Source of the DNA: Ananas comosus | Taxonomy: Eukaryota > Streptophyta > Magnoliopsida > Poales > Bromeliaceae | Length of the DNA stretch: 64,000 nt | NCBI RefSeq assembly: GCF_001540865.1 | Contig: NC_033635.1 | Location: 3,058,231-3,122,230 of the forward strand | Direction of reading: 5' to 3' | Part shown: positions 45,376 through 64,000 of the stretch, piece by piece | How the letters are laid out: every line of letters starts with the position of its first letter | Numbering within the stretch: position 1 is the first letter of the stretch | The notes under the pieces: generated by a model | The model's database searches: none | Told to the model about the DNA's origin: nothing | Seen by the model: only the letters and a program-made list of their open reading frames with translations | Translations under genes and position numbers: made by a program

Positions 45376-45525
45376 GATCCCATTTGTGATGTGAATTATT
45401 GTTCCCTCATATAAACTTTCTTTAGAGAGAATGACGATAACATATTTAGGCGCCGATATGATTTAAAATATCTCCAGTATAGTAGATAAACCAACTTTTT
45501 ACAAAGAAGTATTACTTTAGACTCA

Positions 45526-45666
45526 CCAACCGTTTCTAGAGCAAGTGGCAAAGGGCTTGGTGGTTGGTACCTGAGGTCCCAAATTCGAATCCTAGTTGAT
45601 TCACATTTCTAGCTAAGTTTATTTCTAAATAAAATAAACGAAGCAGGTAGCGTGCTACCTATCTCT
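45526..45666 (+). mobile_element. tRNA-derived SINE (copy e), best preserved
   Basis: 141 bp between perfect 11-bp target duplications CTTTAGACTCA (45515-45525, 45667-45677). A-box-like TGGCAAAGGG (45546-45555) and B-box-like ATTCGAATCC (45583-45592) are spaced as in tRNA-derived pol III promoters. The tail is TATCTCTC. Confidence 0.9.
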
Positions 45667-45677
45667 CTTTAGACTCA

Positions 45678-46296
45678 GGATTAAATTAACCCAACATCGA
45701 TCAACTGAGTTATGAGAATCTAAATTAACCCAACATCGATCAATAGTATTTCTTCTTTTTTTTTTTTGACCCAAGAGGAAGGACACCTAGAAGTAATTGT
45801 GGTCTGAAAATTTGCTCAATTATTCGTCTGATAGTCGATGAGGATCAATTAATGCGTGACAAAAGAGGGAACATACTTGTATTCGGACAAAAAATTATAT
45901 GGGCATTCGTTTGGAGACTATGCGAATCGGCACCACATGGCCGATCCGACGGGTACCTTTCTCAGTTGCTTTTTCTCTCTCTTTCTCTCTCTCTCTAAAT
46001 ACACAGGGCTTTTTTTTTTTTCTTTCCATCGTGGCCGTCGGATAGGCAGATGGCACCGATCTGCATAATCCCCAAACAAATTAGTTTCGAGACTATGCCT
46101 ATAAAATATTTGTCCCTTGTATTCAGAGGGGTGCTCTTCTGCATTACCCTTTCAGGAAGGGTAAGGGTTTGTGGAAGAAAGTGCATCAGAGTGGAGCGTG
46201 AGAGGACCATTAGGCATAACAACCTTCTTCTTTCTTTCTTTTATTTTCTTTTTTTTTAATTTTTAATTTTATTTATTTATTTATTTATTTATTTTT
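45678..46296. other. Intergenic DNA; no gene seen
   Basis: Microsatellites (TC)n at 45970-45998 and TTTA repeats at 46265-46294. No supported coding frame. Confidence 0.5.
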
Positions 46297-46614
46297 GGGT
46301 ATCGTTTGGTTCGGGTATAAGCAAGAACTAATTATTACAGGAATAGGGCAAGTATGAGAATAAGAAAAATGCCGTTTGGATAAAAATTGAGTTGTTCTCG
46401 GGAATAAGAAAAATAAAAATAGCGTTTGAATATATAATATAGAGTAAGAAAATAGTAGATAATTATATACAGAAAATAAAGGTGTTGGTAGAAATAATTA
46501 TACCAACTTATTTTAAATATCCGAAAATTACTATTCTCAAATAAAAAATTAATATTTAGGTATAAAAGGGGATAAGAGTTATTCCATCCCTTATCTCCAA
46601 TCCAAACGGGCCTT
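46297..46614. mobile_element. Probable MITE with GTTTGG-type ends
   Basis: It begins GGGTATCGTTTGGTTCGGG and ends TCCAATCCAAACGGGCC. A truncated relative starts at 59602. TSD not resolved. Confidence 0.5.
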
Positions 46615-47035
46615 GGTGTTTGGGTTGGTTGGAGAATGGGGAAAGTAGGAAACGTTACATAGATGGAAGTGCTGATCCCACCCTGCACGGGTTGCACGTT
46701 TGCCGACGTGATCTAACATCGCCGTACCATGGTAAGCTAATTCAGATGGGTAAAAATTCGGTACGGATAAAATACGAATAAAATTTATATTTTAATTTTT
46801 AAATTTGTTGAAAAATATGATTTAAAAATTAAATTTGTCAATAATTCGTCTATGCGATTTATATAAAAATTTTATGTTTATCATTTTAAAAGTTCGGAAT
46901 AAAAATTCATCTATATAAATTAAAATTTTTCTTAGATATAAACTATTTAAATAATAAATAATTATAATTCCTTATATATATCATATATAATTGATGATAT
47001 ATTATTATCATAATTAAATAGTATATATAAAATTA
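46615..47035. other. Intergenic DNA; no gene seen
   Basis: AT-rich, no supported frame. Confidence 0.5.
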
Positions 47036-47392
47036 AGCTTATATACTTTTAAAAGTACCAAGTTATTGATATTTTTACAAGCACCATATCCAGACTATGT
47101 TTTTGAAAGTACGAAGTTATTGATGCTTTTATAAGCACTATATCCGGACTCTATATATATATATATAGAATTGAGCTAGATTACTTTTAGAAGCATCATC
47201 TCTTTGGTGTTTCTAGGTTTTTAGCTCTTGGATCTACTCCTTGATTATTAATAGTCTTTGAATCAAACACGATTCCACCTACTACCACCTACCACCATCA
47301 TCCCAACCCTACATTTCTTCATCCAAAGGCTAAAAACTCAAAAACATCATATCTTTAGTACTTTTAGAAGTATTCTAGCTCACTAGCTCACA
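47036..47392. mobile_element. Two short (TA)n-separated MITEs
   Basis: 47036-47152 and 47168-47392 resemble 28260-28487 (ATACTTTTAAAAGTACCAAG; GAGCTAGATTACTTTTAGAAGC facing its near-inverse at about 47365). They are separated by a TA run at 47152-47167. Another TA run follows at 47405-47421. Confidence 0.6.
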
Positions 47393-47421
47393 TCTCTCTC
47401 TCTCTATATATATATATATAT

Positions 47422-48722
47422 TTACACACACACACAAGGAGAAAGTGCCACGAGGCTGAATGCAGGACCCCGCTGTTTTCTAACGCTGTACACTGCAATT
47501 TGGTCTTCCTCCCCCTTCCTTTTTTCTTCTTTGTTGTAGCTTTCTATGTTTTCTTCAAAATCAAACAGGCGAGGTTGCTCGGCTGCTCACGAGAAGGTGC
47601 ACAGATCTGCGGAGCGATCGTCGGTCCGAAAAATTTCATCTTTCTGCTGCCACCCAATCCAAAAATTCAAATTTTTTTGAAAAATATTATTTTTCCACCG
47701 CCACTGAATCCGAATTTCTCGGAATATAATTCGAAAAAACCATTTTGATCGCAAATACTCTGATCAAGGAAAAAAAAACACGTTTTATTCTGATTTTTTG
47801 AAAAAAGTTCATAAACCGAGCATTTTATACATTTTGCAATTGTTGGTAATAATTCACGTATTATACGCAAATTAACTAGGGGCCATCCTGCTGTAAAAAT
47901 CACCTACAAATGAGTCGATTTAATATAAACAACAATTTATGGAGCAGAAGCCATTTTGACAACGTTCGGCAATCTGTTTGACGGTCGGTTTCAGATTCTT
48001 TATTCCTACGAAGAAACGAAAAAAGGCTGACTGCATTCAGTTCAAATTTCAATAAAATACACAGAAAAACAATCAAATTTTGTCGAAACATACACATAAC
48101 TTTACCAAGTTGCTGAAGTATTGTTGTTTGCATCCATGCCTGGGTTATAAAACCCTAATAGCAAATTCTACTCAGATTGATAAGCAGGAAAACTATAGAC
48201 AGAATAATGCTATGCATCAACTGATTAAATCGAACGGAGAAACAAAAATGGGGGTAAGAGAAGGTATCGGTTCGAATCATACCTCGCAATAATCAGATGG
48301 CGAATAAAAATTGCAGTGCGGTGAGTCGACGTTCAAGTTCGATAGTTGTAATAACCTAATCCGCTATCATTATTGATATAAAGATATAACATTATAAGGT
48401 GAATACTGCTCACCATCCCAAAAATGATGTGAGACCCGACTAACCGTTGCTTTCGACAAATATACAAAAAAAACCTATACTCCAAGCAAATGGGGACAAA
48501 CAACCACCACCCATACCGAATTCACCGGCCGGTGAAGTCATGGCATTCCCCTCGGCTTTTTTTTCCCATCATATATGACCATTACAAATAACACCCTCTG
48601 GTTTCACCTGTTTTCCCGATAGGCTCATAAATCCAGGAGGATACGGTCACCAAAACTAAGGGCAGAGGGGTGACAATGAAGATGATTCGCAAAGGCAGAA
48701 ACAGATCAATAAATTTTATGAT
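47422..48722. other. 3' flank and probable 3' UTR of the Q-rich protein gene
   Basis: About 48300-48722 may be 3' UTR on the minus strand. The remainder has no supported coding frame. Confidence 0.4.
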
Positions 48723-55494
<6,772 letters not shown>

Positions 55495-58353
55495 TCCTAA
55501 AAAGGAGAGCCTACTGAGCTGCAGTTAACTTCAAGAAAGTCAAATTTAACAGGTGCCTTTCCTTGGGAAGTTCCAGACTTATGATAGCTTATAGGAGCAA
55601 TCAGCTCCTCAACAAATGAAGCTGAGACTCCTTTATGTGTAACACTAATATCTATCATACAAAGTGCCATTCACTAGAATCTCTCTCTAGTTATGACCTT
55701 TTCAGACACTATTCATATTGATACATCCACTCAAAACTCGCTTTTATCTAGTATTACTTTTACTAGTATCTGGATTCTGAGCTGATTAGCACTGTAAGTA
55801 TAGATTCACAGCATGAAGCAGGTGAGAAGGTGAACTGTTGTTTCCTACTCCTGAGCCTGTAAACACTGAACAACACAGGAAATAGGTATTAGAGTATGAA
55901 ACCATTCTTACTAACAACTGAAAAGTAAAGATATTGTAAAGAAGCATTAAATGAGGAGCTTCATCCACCTTCATCTTATATATTGTGTACAAGGATATAC
56001 AGAATTACAGAGGTAAAAGCTACCTTTGAGTGACCTAATAAAGTTTTAAAACTACAAAACTTCAGTGGTGTATCAGAGGTTAAGAGCCAATGCAGGTTAA
56101 TATCTAATTTTATAGAACTAATTCAAGAGAAAGTTCATCGATGAATATCTAATGCCCTCAGCATAACTCAGTAATTAACAATAAGAGCAACTCAATAAGG
56201 CTTTGTCAGTGAACCCCATGCATATTAGCTAAAAAAAGTTACATTCTGCCAATTTGAACTGGGATTAATGGCTCAGTGAGTTGACTTGGTCACAGAAATT
56301 GAGGATCTATCCCACAACTTTGTTCCAACTCATAGTACCAAACCATATTGAAAGACCTTACACTAAAATTTACAAGAGACTATCAGCTTAGCAACCAATG
56401 GCCTGCTGGCACAATAGTCTCCTTGCATACTTGTCCTTCCAAAAGGAAATACAAAAAATATCTGAACAAGTCCAATATTTCTAGGTTTTAGATGCAGAAT
56501 CAATTAGCTGGTTATATCAAAAAAGAAACTTCAAAAATAGAGATACAAAATATGTTTTATTCCTTTCCATGCATGATAGATCAACAAAGAACTAACAAAA
56601 ACAGTTTGTAAGAAAAAGACTAATGACAAAACTATGCAACTTCTACTGTGTTTCTTGTGGTTTTAAAGCAATATTATTAACTATCAATGTATGCTCCATA
56701 AAGAACTACTTGGGACTGTGCACCAACGTCATGCATGGATCCAGAGCATTGGCCTGTAGGTCCAGCTAGACTGGTTTGAAGCTAGACAGTAGAACAGGCC
56801 TACATAAAGCTCATTCCTTTACGTAAAGGAAGCAATTCATGACAGTAAAATTAATTGCCTCAATAAGATGCTTGTTACTTCCAATGACAGCATAAATGAA
56901 TTATTGTCTAGGACATTTCGGAGATCTTCTGAATAGAGTGTTTCCTTATACAGTTGATAGGGATCTGTCATGACACGTCAACAACAGAATTTCCACAAGA
57001 GCAGGATTATCATATTGCGAAGACAACAAAGCTAAATTAATGACAATAACAACTCAGTAGTTAATGGTGATTATGGTCAAAGGATGTATCAATAATAATG
57101 CATCAGATTGCTTGGAGAGAACTATGCCATTTACCAACAATTCCAGTTGAGATAATCGAATAGGAGGAAAAAAAATGGCGAGACAGAAGAAAGAAAGAAA
57201 GAAAGATATAGTTGACTATGATGGAACCTAACAAACAAAGCAAATCTGTAGCATGTTAGGAGGGGCACTTCTACAGCCTAGAGGATGCAATGAAAGAGTT
57301 ATGACAGATCAAGCACTAAAAGTAGAAAAGAAAACTGATCAAACAGAAGCAATGAAGGCTTATACCAAAATCTTCCTTCAAAGGTAGGTTACCTAGTTTT
57401 GAGCTCTTCCACTGCAGCATAATGTAGCTTGTTTTCAAAATATCTTATCTATAACTCTATGTTTTCCTAATGATAGAAAACCTTATATTAGAGCGAAAAA
57501 GAACAAGAAGCAGAAAAATATTTGTGACGTCCCAGCATTTAGAAGCTGAGGCAAAGGAGAATACTATTAACACTAGAAGCTACTGGCCCATTCAGATCTC
57601 TTATTTTGCAATTGAAATGTTCAAAGGCGGCTATTAAGGAACAGAAACATAAGCTAGCCCCAAACCTGAAGAAGCTTAGTTCAAGTAGGTGACAGTGGTT
57701 CCAAACAGTTCCAAACAGCTCAACCCGTAAGTATATTCACAGCAGGCACACTCATCAATACATGTCTCTCAACATGATAGCAAGTTTCTCAGCTGGAATT
57801 TAAGCTTAAACTAACTAGTATCTACACAATCTAAACAAAATAAAGATTTTAATGCACAGCAACTTAAGTGGCATCTTTCTAAATTAATTATTTGACAATT
57901 CGTCAAAACAAAGAGCAAAAGACCAAGATAAAACAGCCAAACCTCAAACTGCATCAAACATTGTCATACCAATAGAATAAAATCCATTCCTACCTCGTTC
58001 ACCAAAAACCACACAGCGAAACAAGGAGACAACGCCCTCGAACCCTAGAGCAAGAGCTTTAGAAGTAAACTACTCACCGCTGCTCTGCAAACCCTTCTTA
58101 GCACTTAATCAAGCACCTGTTGGGAGTACCAAACCAAAGCTCAAAGATTTATTCGACAATTTCTCCCGAACTCCGAATCTTTAGCAGGAAATTCCCGATC
58201 TACACGGCCCCAAGAGATCGCCAACGAAGCCATATCATCAATAGAGACCCAAAAAACGAATCTACCAGCTAAAAGACCCCCAAAAAATAAAACCCCAGTT
58301 CGATCGCGATCGGAGGATGGCGAAATTGGGGGGAGGCGGTGGTGCGCACTTAC
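55495..58353 (-). other. 5' introns/leader region of the Q-rich protein gene
   Basis: No coding exon of the family is recognised here. A good acceptor (CTCTCCTTTTTAG on the minus strand) precedes the ATG at 55494. Near 58055-58075 a possible leader exon ends in a GTGAGT-type donor. A minus-strand open segment at about 55500-55610, including KAPVKFDFL, recalls the family motif before its Q-rich part but is out of frame with the ATG. Confidence 0.5.
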
Positions 58354-58640
58354 TTCGATCTGAACGGAGACGCGGAGCGAAATGGGGATCGAGGCGATCC
58401 CCGTCCCCACTCTGCGGGCGACAGCTAGGGTTTCGCCCCCCCCCGATCGAGGAGGTAGGGTTAGGGTTTCGGGGGCGAAATGCGTTCGCCTCTCAGAGCG
58501 TGGGGTGCGAAAATGGAGAGAGGGGTGGGGGTTTCGGGGCAGAGAGAGAGAGGAGAGGAGAGAGGGCTCAGAGGGGGTGGGCATCAGATAAAGCGATGGA
58601 GAGCGAAGATTTCAACGTACCGAGTGGGGAGAGACGGCNA
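58354..58640 (-). promoter_or_regulatory. Probable first, non-coding exon and transcription start region with telo-boxes
   Basis: GC- and CT-rich, ending in donor GTAAGT (58353 downward on the minus strand). On the plus strand TAGGGTTT occurs at 58426-58433 and TAGGGTTAGGGTTT at 58456-58469, i.e. AAACCCTA telo-boxes on the gene strand, typical near starts of housekeeping plant genes. A single N at 58639 marks a sequence gap or ambiguity. Confidence 0.6.
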
Positions 58641-59601
58641 AAGGGCCAAAAAAAAAAAAAAAGAAAAAAAAAGGGGGAAACCATCCGGACCGTTCGTTTC
58701 GCAACTGGTTCGCTACAGACCGCGATCACCACGTCTCTGTGAACCACCAATTGCAACTCGACACGTTACCACTGTAGGGGTGAATTATTGCGTGGACCGC
58801 GGTCTATTCATTGGAAGCTACTACATCATTTAATTATGCCTTGAAATGAAAATTTTTTTTTAACCGTTGGATGCGATTTACAATACATAAGAGAGTTATA
58901 TCTTACAAATTTTAATCTATAGTGACATATTTTTTACGCAATTAAAAATAGATTTTAGCACTTTTTATTTCTTTGGGCAACTGCGATCATGCCTAACAAA
59001 TTGGCGTCGGTCACATCTAAACATATACATTTATAGGCTTTGTTTGGAAATATGTTGCTCGATGATAAGTGTTCGTATTGGACAGTTTATCTTTTATACA
59101 AACCCTTATTATATAAAACTCACAAAAGAAAAGCGATAGAGAGATAATGCAACAACAAACATCTCATGTAACAACGAGTTAGAAAAAAAAAAAAAAAAGG
59201 TACTTTATTACGAAAGCATATATTAGTCTCAAAAATCAATAGTAATTTACGAGAAATCAGCATCAATTCAAAATCCATGGTTATTGAAAGATAGGTCTCT
59301 TGAAATTAGATTTTAATTTTAAGACCTCTACCATACTATCTCAAAAATATGGTGCATCTGCAGACGTTACACTCGATCTGGTCGCTTCTTGGTGGGGTAT
59401 CTGGCTCTATATGAATACTATTAATTTTCATACAGAAAGAAAGTCACCAACACAAATAAAGAGAGAAAAATTTATATATAGGTGGTCGGAGATTAGGTAG
59501 AGCACCGTAGAAGTTGGACTCGATATGAACTTTTCGTCATTTTCGAAACCTTCCTATCTCAGCTTTGTAGTCTAATTCACCTTCTTAATAAATGAAAGCT
59601 A
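58641..59601. other. Intergenic DNA; no gene seen
   Basis: Homopolymer A tracts at 58650-58672 and 59184-59199. No supported frame. Confidence 0.5.
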
Positions 59602-59720
59602 AGGTATCGTTTGGTTCGGGGATAAGCAAAAAGTGCCTATTCCAGGGATAGGTATAAATTGAGGTATACGCGGGGATTAGATCAATTTTGCGTTTGGATA
59701 AAAATTGGCTTATTCTTGNG
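59602..59720. mobile_element. Truncated MITE ending at a single N
   Basis: GGTATCGTTTGGTTCGGGGATAAGC matches the left end of 46297-46614. Similarity stops exactly at the N at 59720, so the break is probably a sequence gap. Confidence 0.55.
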
Positions 59721-59869
59721 CGTAGCTCACATATTAATATAGCACCTGATCTTAGAATCGTTGACGATACCGCGAGCATCACCGTCGATATCGCCCTGTT
59801 TTCAACCAGGTATAGTCCGGGGTTCGAAAAGATCTCTCTCTCTCTCTGTCATTACATCGTTAGATAATT

Positions 59870-60060
59870 CCAGGGCAAACCAACCCCCTATTCGCCCCTA
59901 TTGCTTTCAATAGGGGCAATAAGGCGGTTTGCCCTACTTTTAACCGGCCCTATAAAATAGGACCAGTTTGGAACGATAAGGGCCAATAGGGCCCTATCGT
60001 TCCTTAAACAATAAGGTGGTAAAACCACCTTATCGTGATAAGGTTACGATTTAAAGTTTG
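59870..60060. repeat. Cluster of nested hairpins around CCCTATT/AATAGGG strings
   Basis: Stems include CCCCTATTG with CAATAGGGG (59899-59924), GGAACGATA..GGGCC with GGGCCCTATCGTTCC (59971-60002), and AAGGTGGT with ACCACCTT (60012-60031). The ends (CCAGGGCAAACC...) resemble a small foldback transposon. No open frame. Confidence 0.5.
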
Positions 60061-61776
60061 AATTAATTTTAATATTTAACTTAATTTTGATTTGATATAT
60101 TTATATTATATAATATATAATATTATGTAATAAAAATAATATTTTAATAATTAATATGATATAATTATGTATAATAAATATAAATTTATTATATTATTTT
60201 AAATATTATTTAATATAGGGAATAATTTCTCTAATTCCATACATTAGCTATTGGGAGACGAGCCAATCAAGTAAGCCCGAGAAAATGGGATTGGGAGAGC
60301 CTTTTTTATTTAATTATCACTCCTATTCAATAGATTTGTTGCCATCTTAATTAGGGTACAGTTGTAATAAATACCTTACTCAAAATTAGGCCCATGTGCT
60401 ATAAACTTGTACGTATGTGAATAACGTAAGAAGAGTACATGTTACAAAGTTTTTTGATATACTATACATTGGAAAGGAGAATTTTTAGAAAAATTCTTTT
60501 TTTAAGATAAATTTTGCCACTTTTTTTTAAAAAAATTTAGATATGACCACATTTCAAGTTGAAAATTTGGCGCATGATTCGCTCTTCTTCCTCTGGTCTG
60601 GCCCTAACCCTCTCATCTCTTCCTTGGCTACTTTTCTGTTCGAAGTATCTGACTCTTTTGCTTATATGATTTTAGTTATTTGAGTTAGGTCAGGACCGCA
60701 TGTTCAACAAAATCGCATAAGTTGGTCGTGTTGGATGTGGCCCATGTGATTTATTTAAGACGATCTATAAATATACAGTCGGTCTAGTTATGTCAATCTA
60801 TAAAGATACGGAAGATCTAACGGTTAGGATGTATCTGGAAACGTTTTTGATGGGCGGACGCGATTTAACATCCTTACATTAAGTTATATATGTATTTTAG
60901 TTTCTAATAAAGTTTCAACACGTAGGTCTAAAAACAAAGCAATGTACCAAAAAGTTTTGAACCAAAATTCAGGTGCTATAGTTAAACTTTGTCTAAATAA
61001 GTTCCATTATCAATAACATTGCATAATTTTGCTAATTAAGGTAGAGGAGTCGTGGTCCTCCTAAGTATTAATGCAATTGTAATCTATATTTAAAGCTTAA
61101 ATAAATGTTTTCCTATGGGCTTTATCTTCAAAACGGATGATTTTAGGCTAAAAGTAAATGATACAAAGTTGGATAAAGCTAATATTTACCAAAAGTGACT
61201 TGGATCACCTCGTTGGACTACATTTTTATGTTTCTTTTTTTTCCCCCTCAAATTGAAACTAATTCGAGAGGACATAGAACTATAAATAAGTAACATATAT
61301 CCCTTTGATCTAAGACTCCAAAACTTGTTACTTAACTTTTGCACATTCATCAGAAACACGTATTTATTTTACGCAAAATTCAAAACCAACAAAATTAAAA
61401 AATATATATATATAAATTAATTGCTTAATTTAATTAATCATTAAGTTTGTTGATTGGACCTCATTTTCCACAGTACGAGCTCCTCTCACCCACACAAGAA
61501 GCTATCGAAAAAAGGGGGGGAAAATTGAGAAAAAATAATACATAATTACATGGAATATTTCTCATTGTGTTATAATTACTTCAAAAGAAAAGTGAAAAGC
61601 ACAAAAAAAAAAAAAAAAAAAACCACACAAAAGGAGCCAAATATTGCACTGTCCCATAATCTGTCCCAAGCTATACTACTTCCAAAAGAGAACAACGTTG
61701 CGAATTTAATTAACGCCACCACCCCCACACGTTGATAATTTGTATGCATGCATTTATATTCTTATATACAACGCAC
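60061..61776. other. Intergenic DNA; one dispersed repeat, no gene
   Basis: The dispersed repeat is at 60722-60895 (inverted relative to 38745-38930). A poly(A) tract lies at 61602-61621. Short open frames only. Confidence 0.5.
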
Positions 61777-62076
61777 GCCACGTCACGATCCCCCACACCT
61801 CGGGAACAACACCGACCCCGTACGTACGTGCGTGCATCCCCGCACGTGTGCATGTGCGACACGTGTACGTAAAAAAAAATCCCAAGATCCTCAAACATGT
61901 CGACCGTGCATGTAGCGTACGACGATTCCCAAAGAGGAATATTAAAGGAAAAACACACGCGGTGACGTGGCACGAAATAATGGGGACTAATAAACTGTTG
62001 TCACGTGCCAAATAGAGGTGCACTCCGAGAACTCAGGATGTGCTCACACGTGGCGCCGGGGTTAATGCCACGTGGA
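61777..62076. promoter_or_regulatory. Cluster of seven ACGT-core (G-box/ABRE-like) motifs
   Basis: GCCACGTCAC (61777), GCACGTGTGC (61842), ACACGTGT (61859), TGACGTGGCA (61963), TCACGTGCCA (62001), ACACGTGGC (62046) and TGCCACGTGGA (62066) fall within 300 bp. bZIP and bHLH factors bind such sites; paired ABREs with such density are typical of ABA- or stress-responsive promoters. A TATA box follows at 62202. Confidence 0.6.
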
Positions 62077-62201
62077 CCAGTTCAAAGGGAACTTGTTGAT
62101 AGATAGAGCCCTTTTAGAGTGTGTGTGTGTGTGCGTGTCCACTCCTTTTGTTGTCAGGGAGAGTTTAAAAAACATGTACTGAGTTGACTCAAAACTCGCT
62201 T

Positions 62202-62209
62202 TCTATAAA
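62202..62209 (+). promoter_or_regulatory. Candidate TATA box
   Basis: CTATAAAAGC about 125 bp downstream of the ACGT cluster. No open frame of useful length follows on the plus strand, so the transcript, if any, may be non-coding or start an exon with a long leader. Confidence 0.45.
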
Positions 62210-64000
62210 AGCATCATCACTTGTGATGTTTCCTCGTCATGTTATTTGGAGTTGATTTTGATAGGGGGGAAGAGAGAGAGAGAGAGATTTAAATTTGATA
62301 AGGGCATTATTAAAGTGGGTACAAAAAGGATTGAAGAGTACATGATAAGTTGATACGCCAATGTAGAGAGAGAGAGAGAGATATGGCTATATCGTTTGAG
62401 CTTTTTCATGCTAAGGGATTCTAATTCTATTGGGCAATGCTTTGTACTCTTTTGCTGTGCTCATTTTACTTGAGCACTAGAAAAAGGTGGTGTTTACAAA
62501 TAATAAATTAAGCATTAATCTAAAGGTTTATGCAGAGTTTAAAGAACGTGGGCGAAGGGTTAGCACCTGATGACAGTAACGTCAAGAGTTAAAAATGTAA
62601 ATTAATAAATAAATAAATATGACCTTATGATTGATGTTGGATCTTTTTATTAATTTATATAAGATTTGGTTTCCACACACGGCATGTCATGTAAATAAAA
62701 ATAACATGTAAATAATAACATGCACTCCGTCGTGTCGTCGAAATATTTAGACCAACCTTGGGAAAAGTTTTAAGCATAGATATATGCTGAATAAAGAATA
62801 ATTTTGTGACTAGGTTGCTTGGCGAATCGTGCAAAATAATACTTACATTATATTTTTGAACCCCCATTTATCGTTAATTAGTGCCAATTAGTCATATGAG
62901 TAAAGCGTAATTGACCAAATATATATAATAATGTATAAGTCATATATAATTGTTTCTTCTTCTTTTTTCCGAGCAGGTTATTGATGTGCAGGACCACATG
63001 AAAATATCACATCATGATACCGCACGGTTTGAGATAAGACGACATATAATATACACAGTGGGGGCTACAGAGATAATGGGTGAAGCAAAAATTATATACG
63101 GCGATTGATTGATAGATGATGGGATACATACAGTTGGTTTTCTAATCGATTGATAGATGATGGGATACATTTGTTTTTCTTATTATGTTGAAGATTCAGA
63201 GGCCATCAAAATGTTATTTGAATAGAGTCATCTGAAAAAGCACCGCAGATGTGAGTGAAGAATCTATTTTTACAAGCTTGGCAAAACAGATAAAAAAAAA
63301 ACGCACCAAACATCATCAAACCAAGTTAACATGGATTGGTTGTGCTCACTAGCTTTAAGAATCACTTATAGCTAGAGCTGCTCATGTTTTTCGGGCCGGA
63401 GCGGGTAAACTTTGATTGCACCTGGAGAGGCCCGACCCGGAAAAATAACACTTTTAAAACTCCGGCCTAGTCGATAACTCCAGGGCCACAGCCTCAGAAT
63501 TCTGAGGCCGAGCGAATCAAAGAAATGAAAATTTGAGGCCCTACCCTGCTCGATGAATGGCCATCGAAAACTAAACAGTTCGGACCGGGCCAGCCGGGTC
63601 ATGCTTAGGCCGTTAAGCCTTAGTTAATTATAACATGCTTGAGCTAGAGAGAGGCAAATGGGTGCAGAGTTGATGATGCATTACATTACTCACATAGTGA
63701 CACCCACTATACTATGGAAGGTTAAATGAGCCCATATTAAGATCATATTTTTTCACACGGAGTTCAGAATTATTTAGAATCATGATTTCAGTACAAGACT
63801 TGTAAACATAAGACCATACCTGGTACGGTTGGGCTCAGCGTCTAAAGCAGATAAAGATTGTGAAGCATGTAAACCGTGTAAATCACCTTCGGTTGTCGCA
63901 AGTTCGAAACAATGATTCACAGTATTCGAGCGATTTGAGTGTTTTAATCGAACCTGATCCACACACTTGAAAGGGCCCATTTGACGACCGAGAGGGAATG
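62210..64000. other. No gene recognised; microsatellites and small repeats
   Basis: (GA)n at 62272-62287 and 62366-62381, a direct repeat of about 24 bp (63108-63131 and 63147-63168, GATTGATAGATGATGGGATAC), and a GGCC-rich degenerate repeat at 63370-63605. No supported coding frame up to the window end. Confidence 0.5.

Noticed and set aside
61710..62023. Overlapping open frames of about 90 residues on both strands
   Set aside because: They coincide with the ACGT-motif cluster, lack family resemblance, and look like chance frames in GC-richer DNA.

Overview
The window is plant nuclear DNA. The evidence is spliced genes with GT-AG introns, plant-specific gene families, and dense plant transposons (Ty3/Gypsy chromovirus, SINEs, Tourist-like and TA-flanked MITEs). 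Two genes have very GC-rich exons in an AT-rich background, which points to a monocot. Pineapple (Ananas) is my best guess, but that is inference and was not checked.

Layout. 1-7.7 kb: the 3' part of a Ski2-like RNA helicase gene (DExH14/ASCC3 type, + strand, 15 exons in view). 8.6-25.6 kb: a transposon-rich stretch that I read as a tandem duplication of DNA upstream of the next gene. It carries an intact-looking 5.3 kb Reina-like LTR retrotransposon with LTRs identical by eye, a 2.2 kb solo LTR, a SINE and several MITEs. 25.7-27.6 kb: a two-exon NCS1 purine/pyrimidine permease gene (+). 27.7-29.3 kb: a pile-up of MITEs separated by (TA)n runs. 30.2-34.4 kb: a complete four-exon flavonoid 3'-hydroxylase (CYP75B) gene (-). 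34.5-48.7 kb: gene-poor AT-rich DNA with MITEs, SINEs and an exact 1,097-bp tandem repeat that may be an assembly artefact. 48.7-58.6 kb: a large gene (-) for a 1,659-residue Q/S/N-rich, probably nuclear, plant-specific protein with a long 5' region. 58.6-64 kb: no gene recognised, but one compact cluster of ACGT-core (G-box/ABRE-like) motifs followed by a TATA box.

The genes do not form a pathway: RNA surveillance helicase, nucleobase transporter, flavonoid P450 and an unknown nuclear protein are ordinary chromosomal neighbours. The most informative structure is in the repeats. Duplicated segments give paralogous 'empty sites' that date and delimit several insertions (SINE with 14-bp TSD, two Tourist-like elements with TAA TSD, solo LTR with 5-bp TSD). 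The solo LTR carries four copies of a 12-bp palindrome upstream of its TATA box. No CRISPR array, tRNA, rRNA or bacterial-type system is present. I did not find a convincing wholly new biological system.
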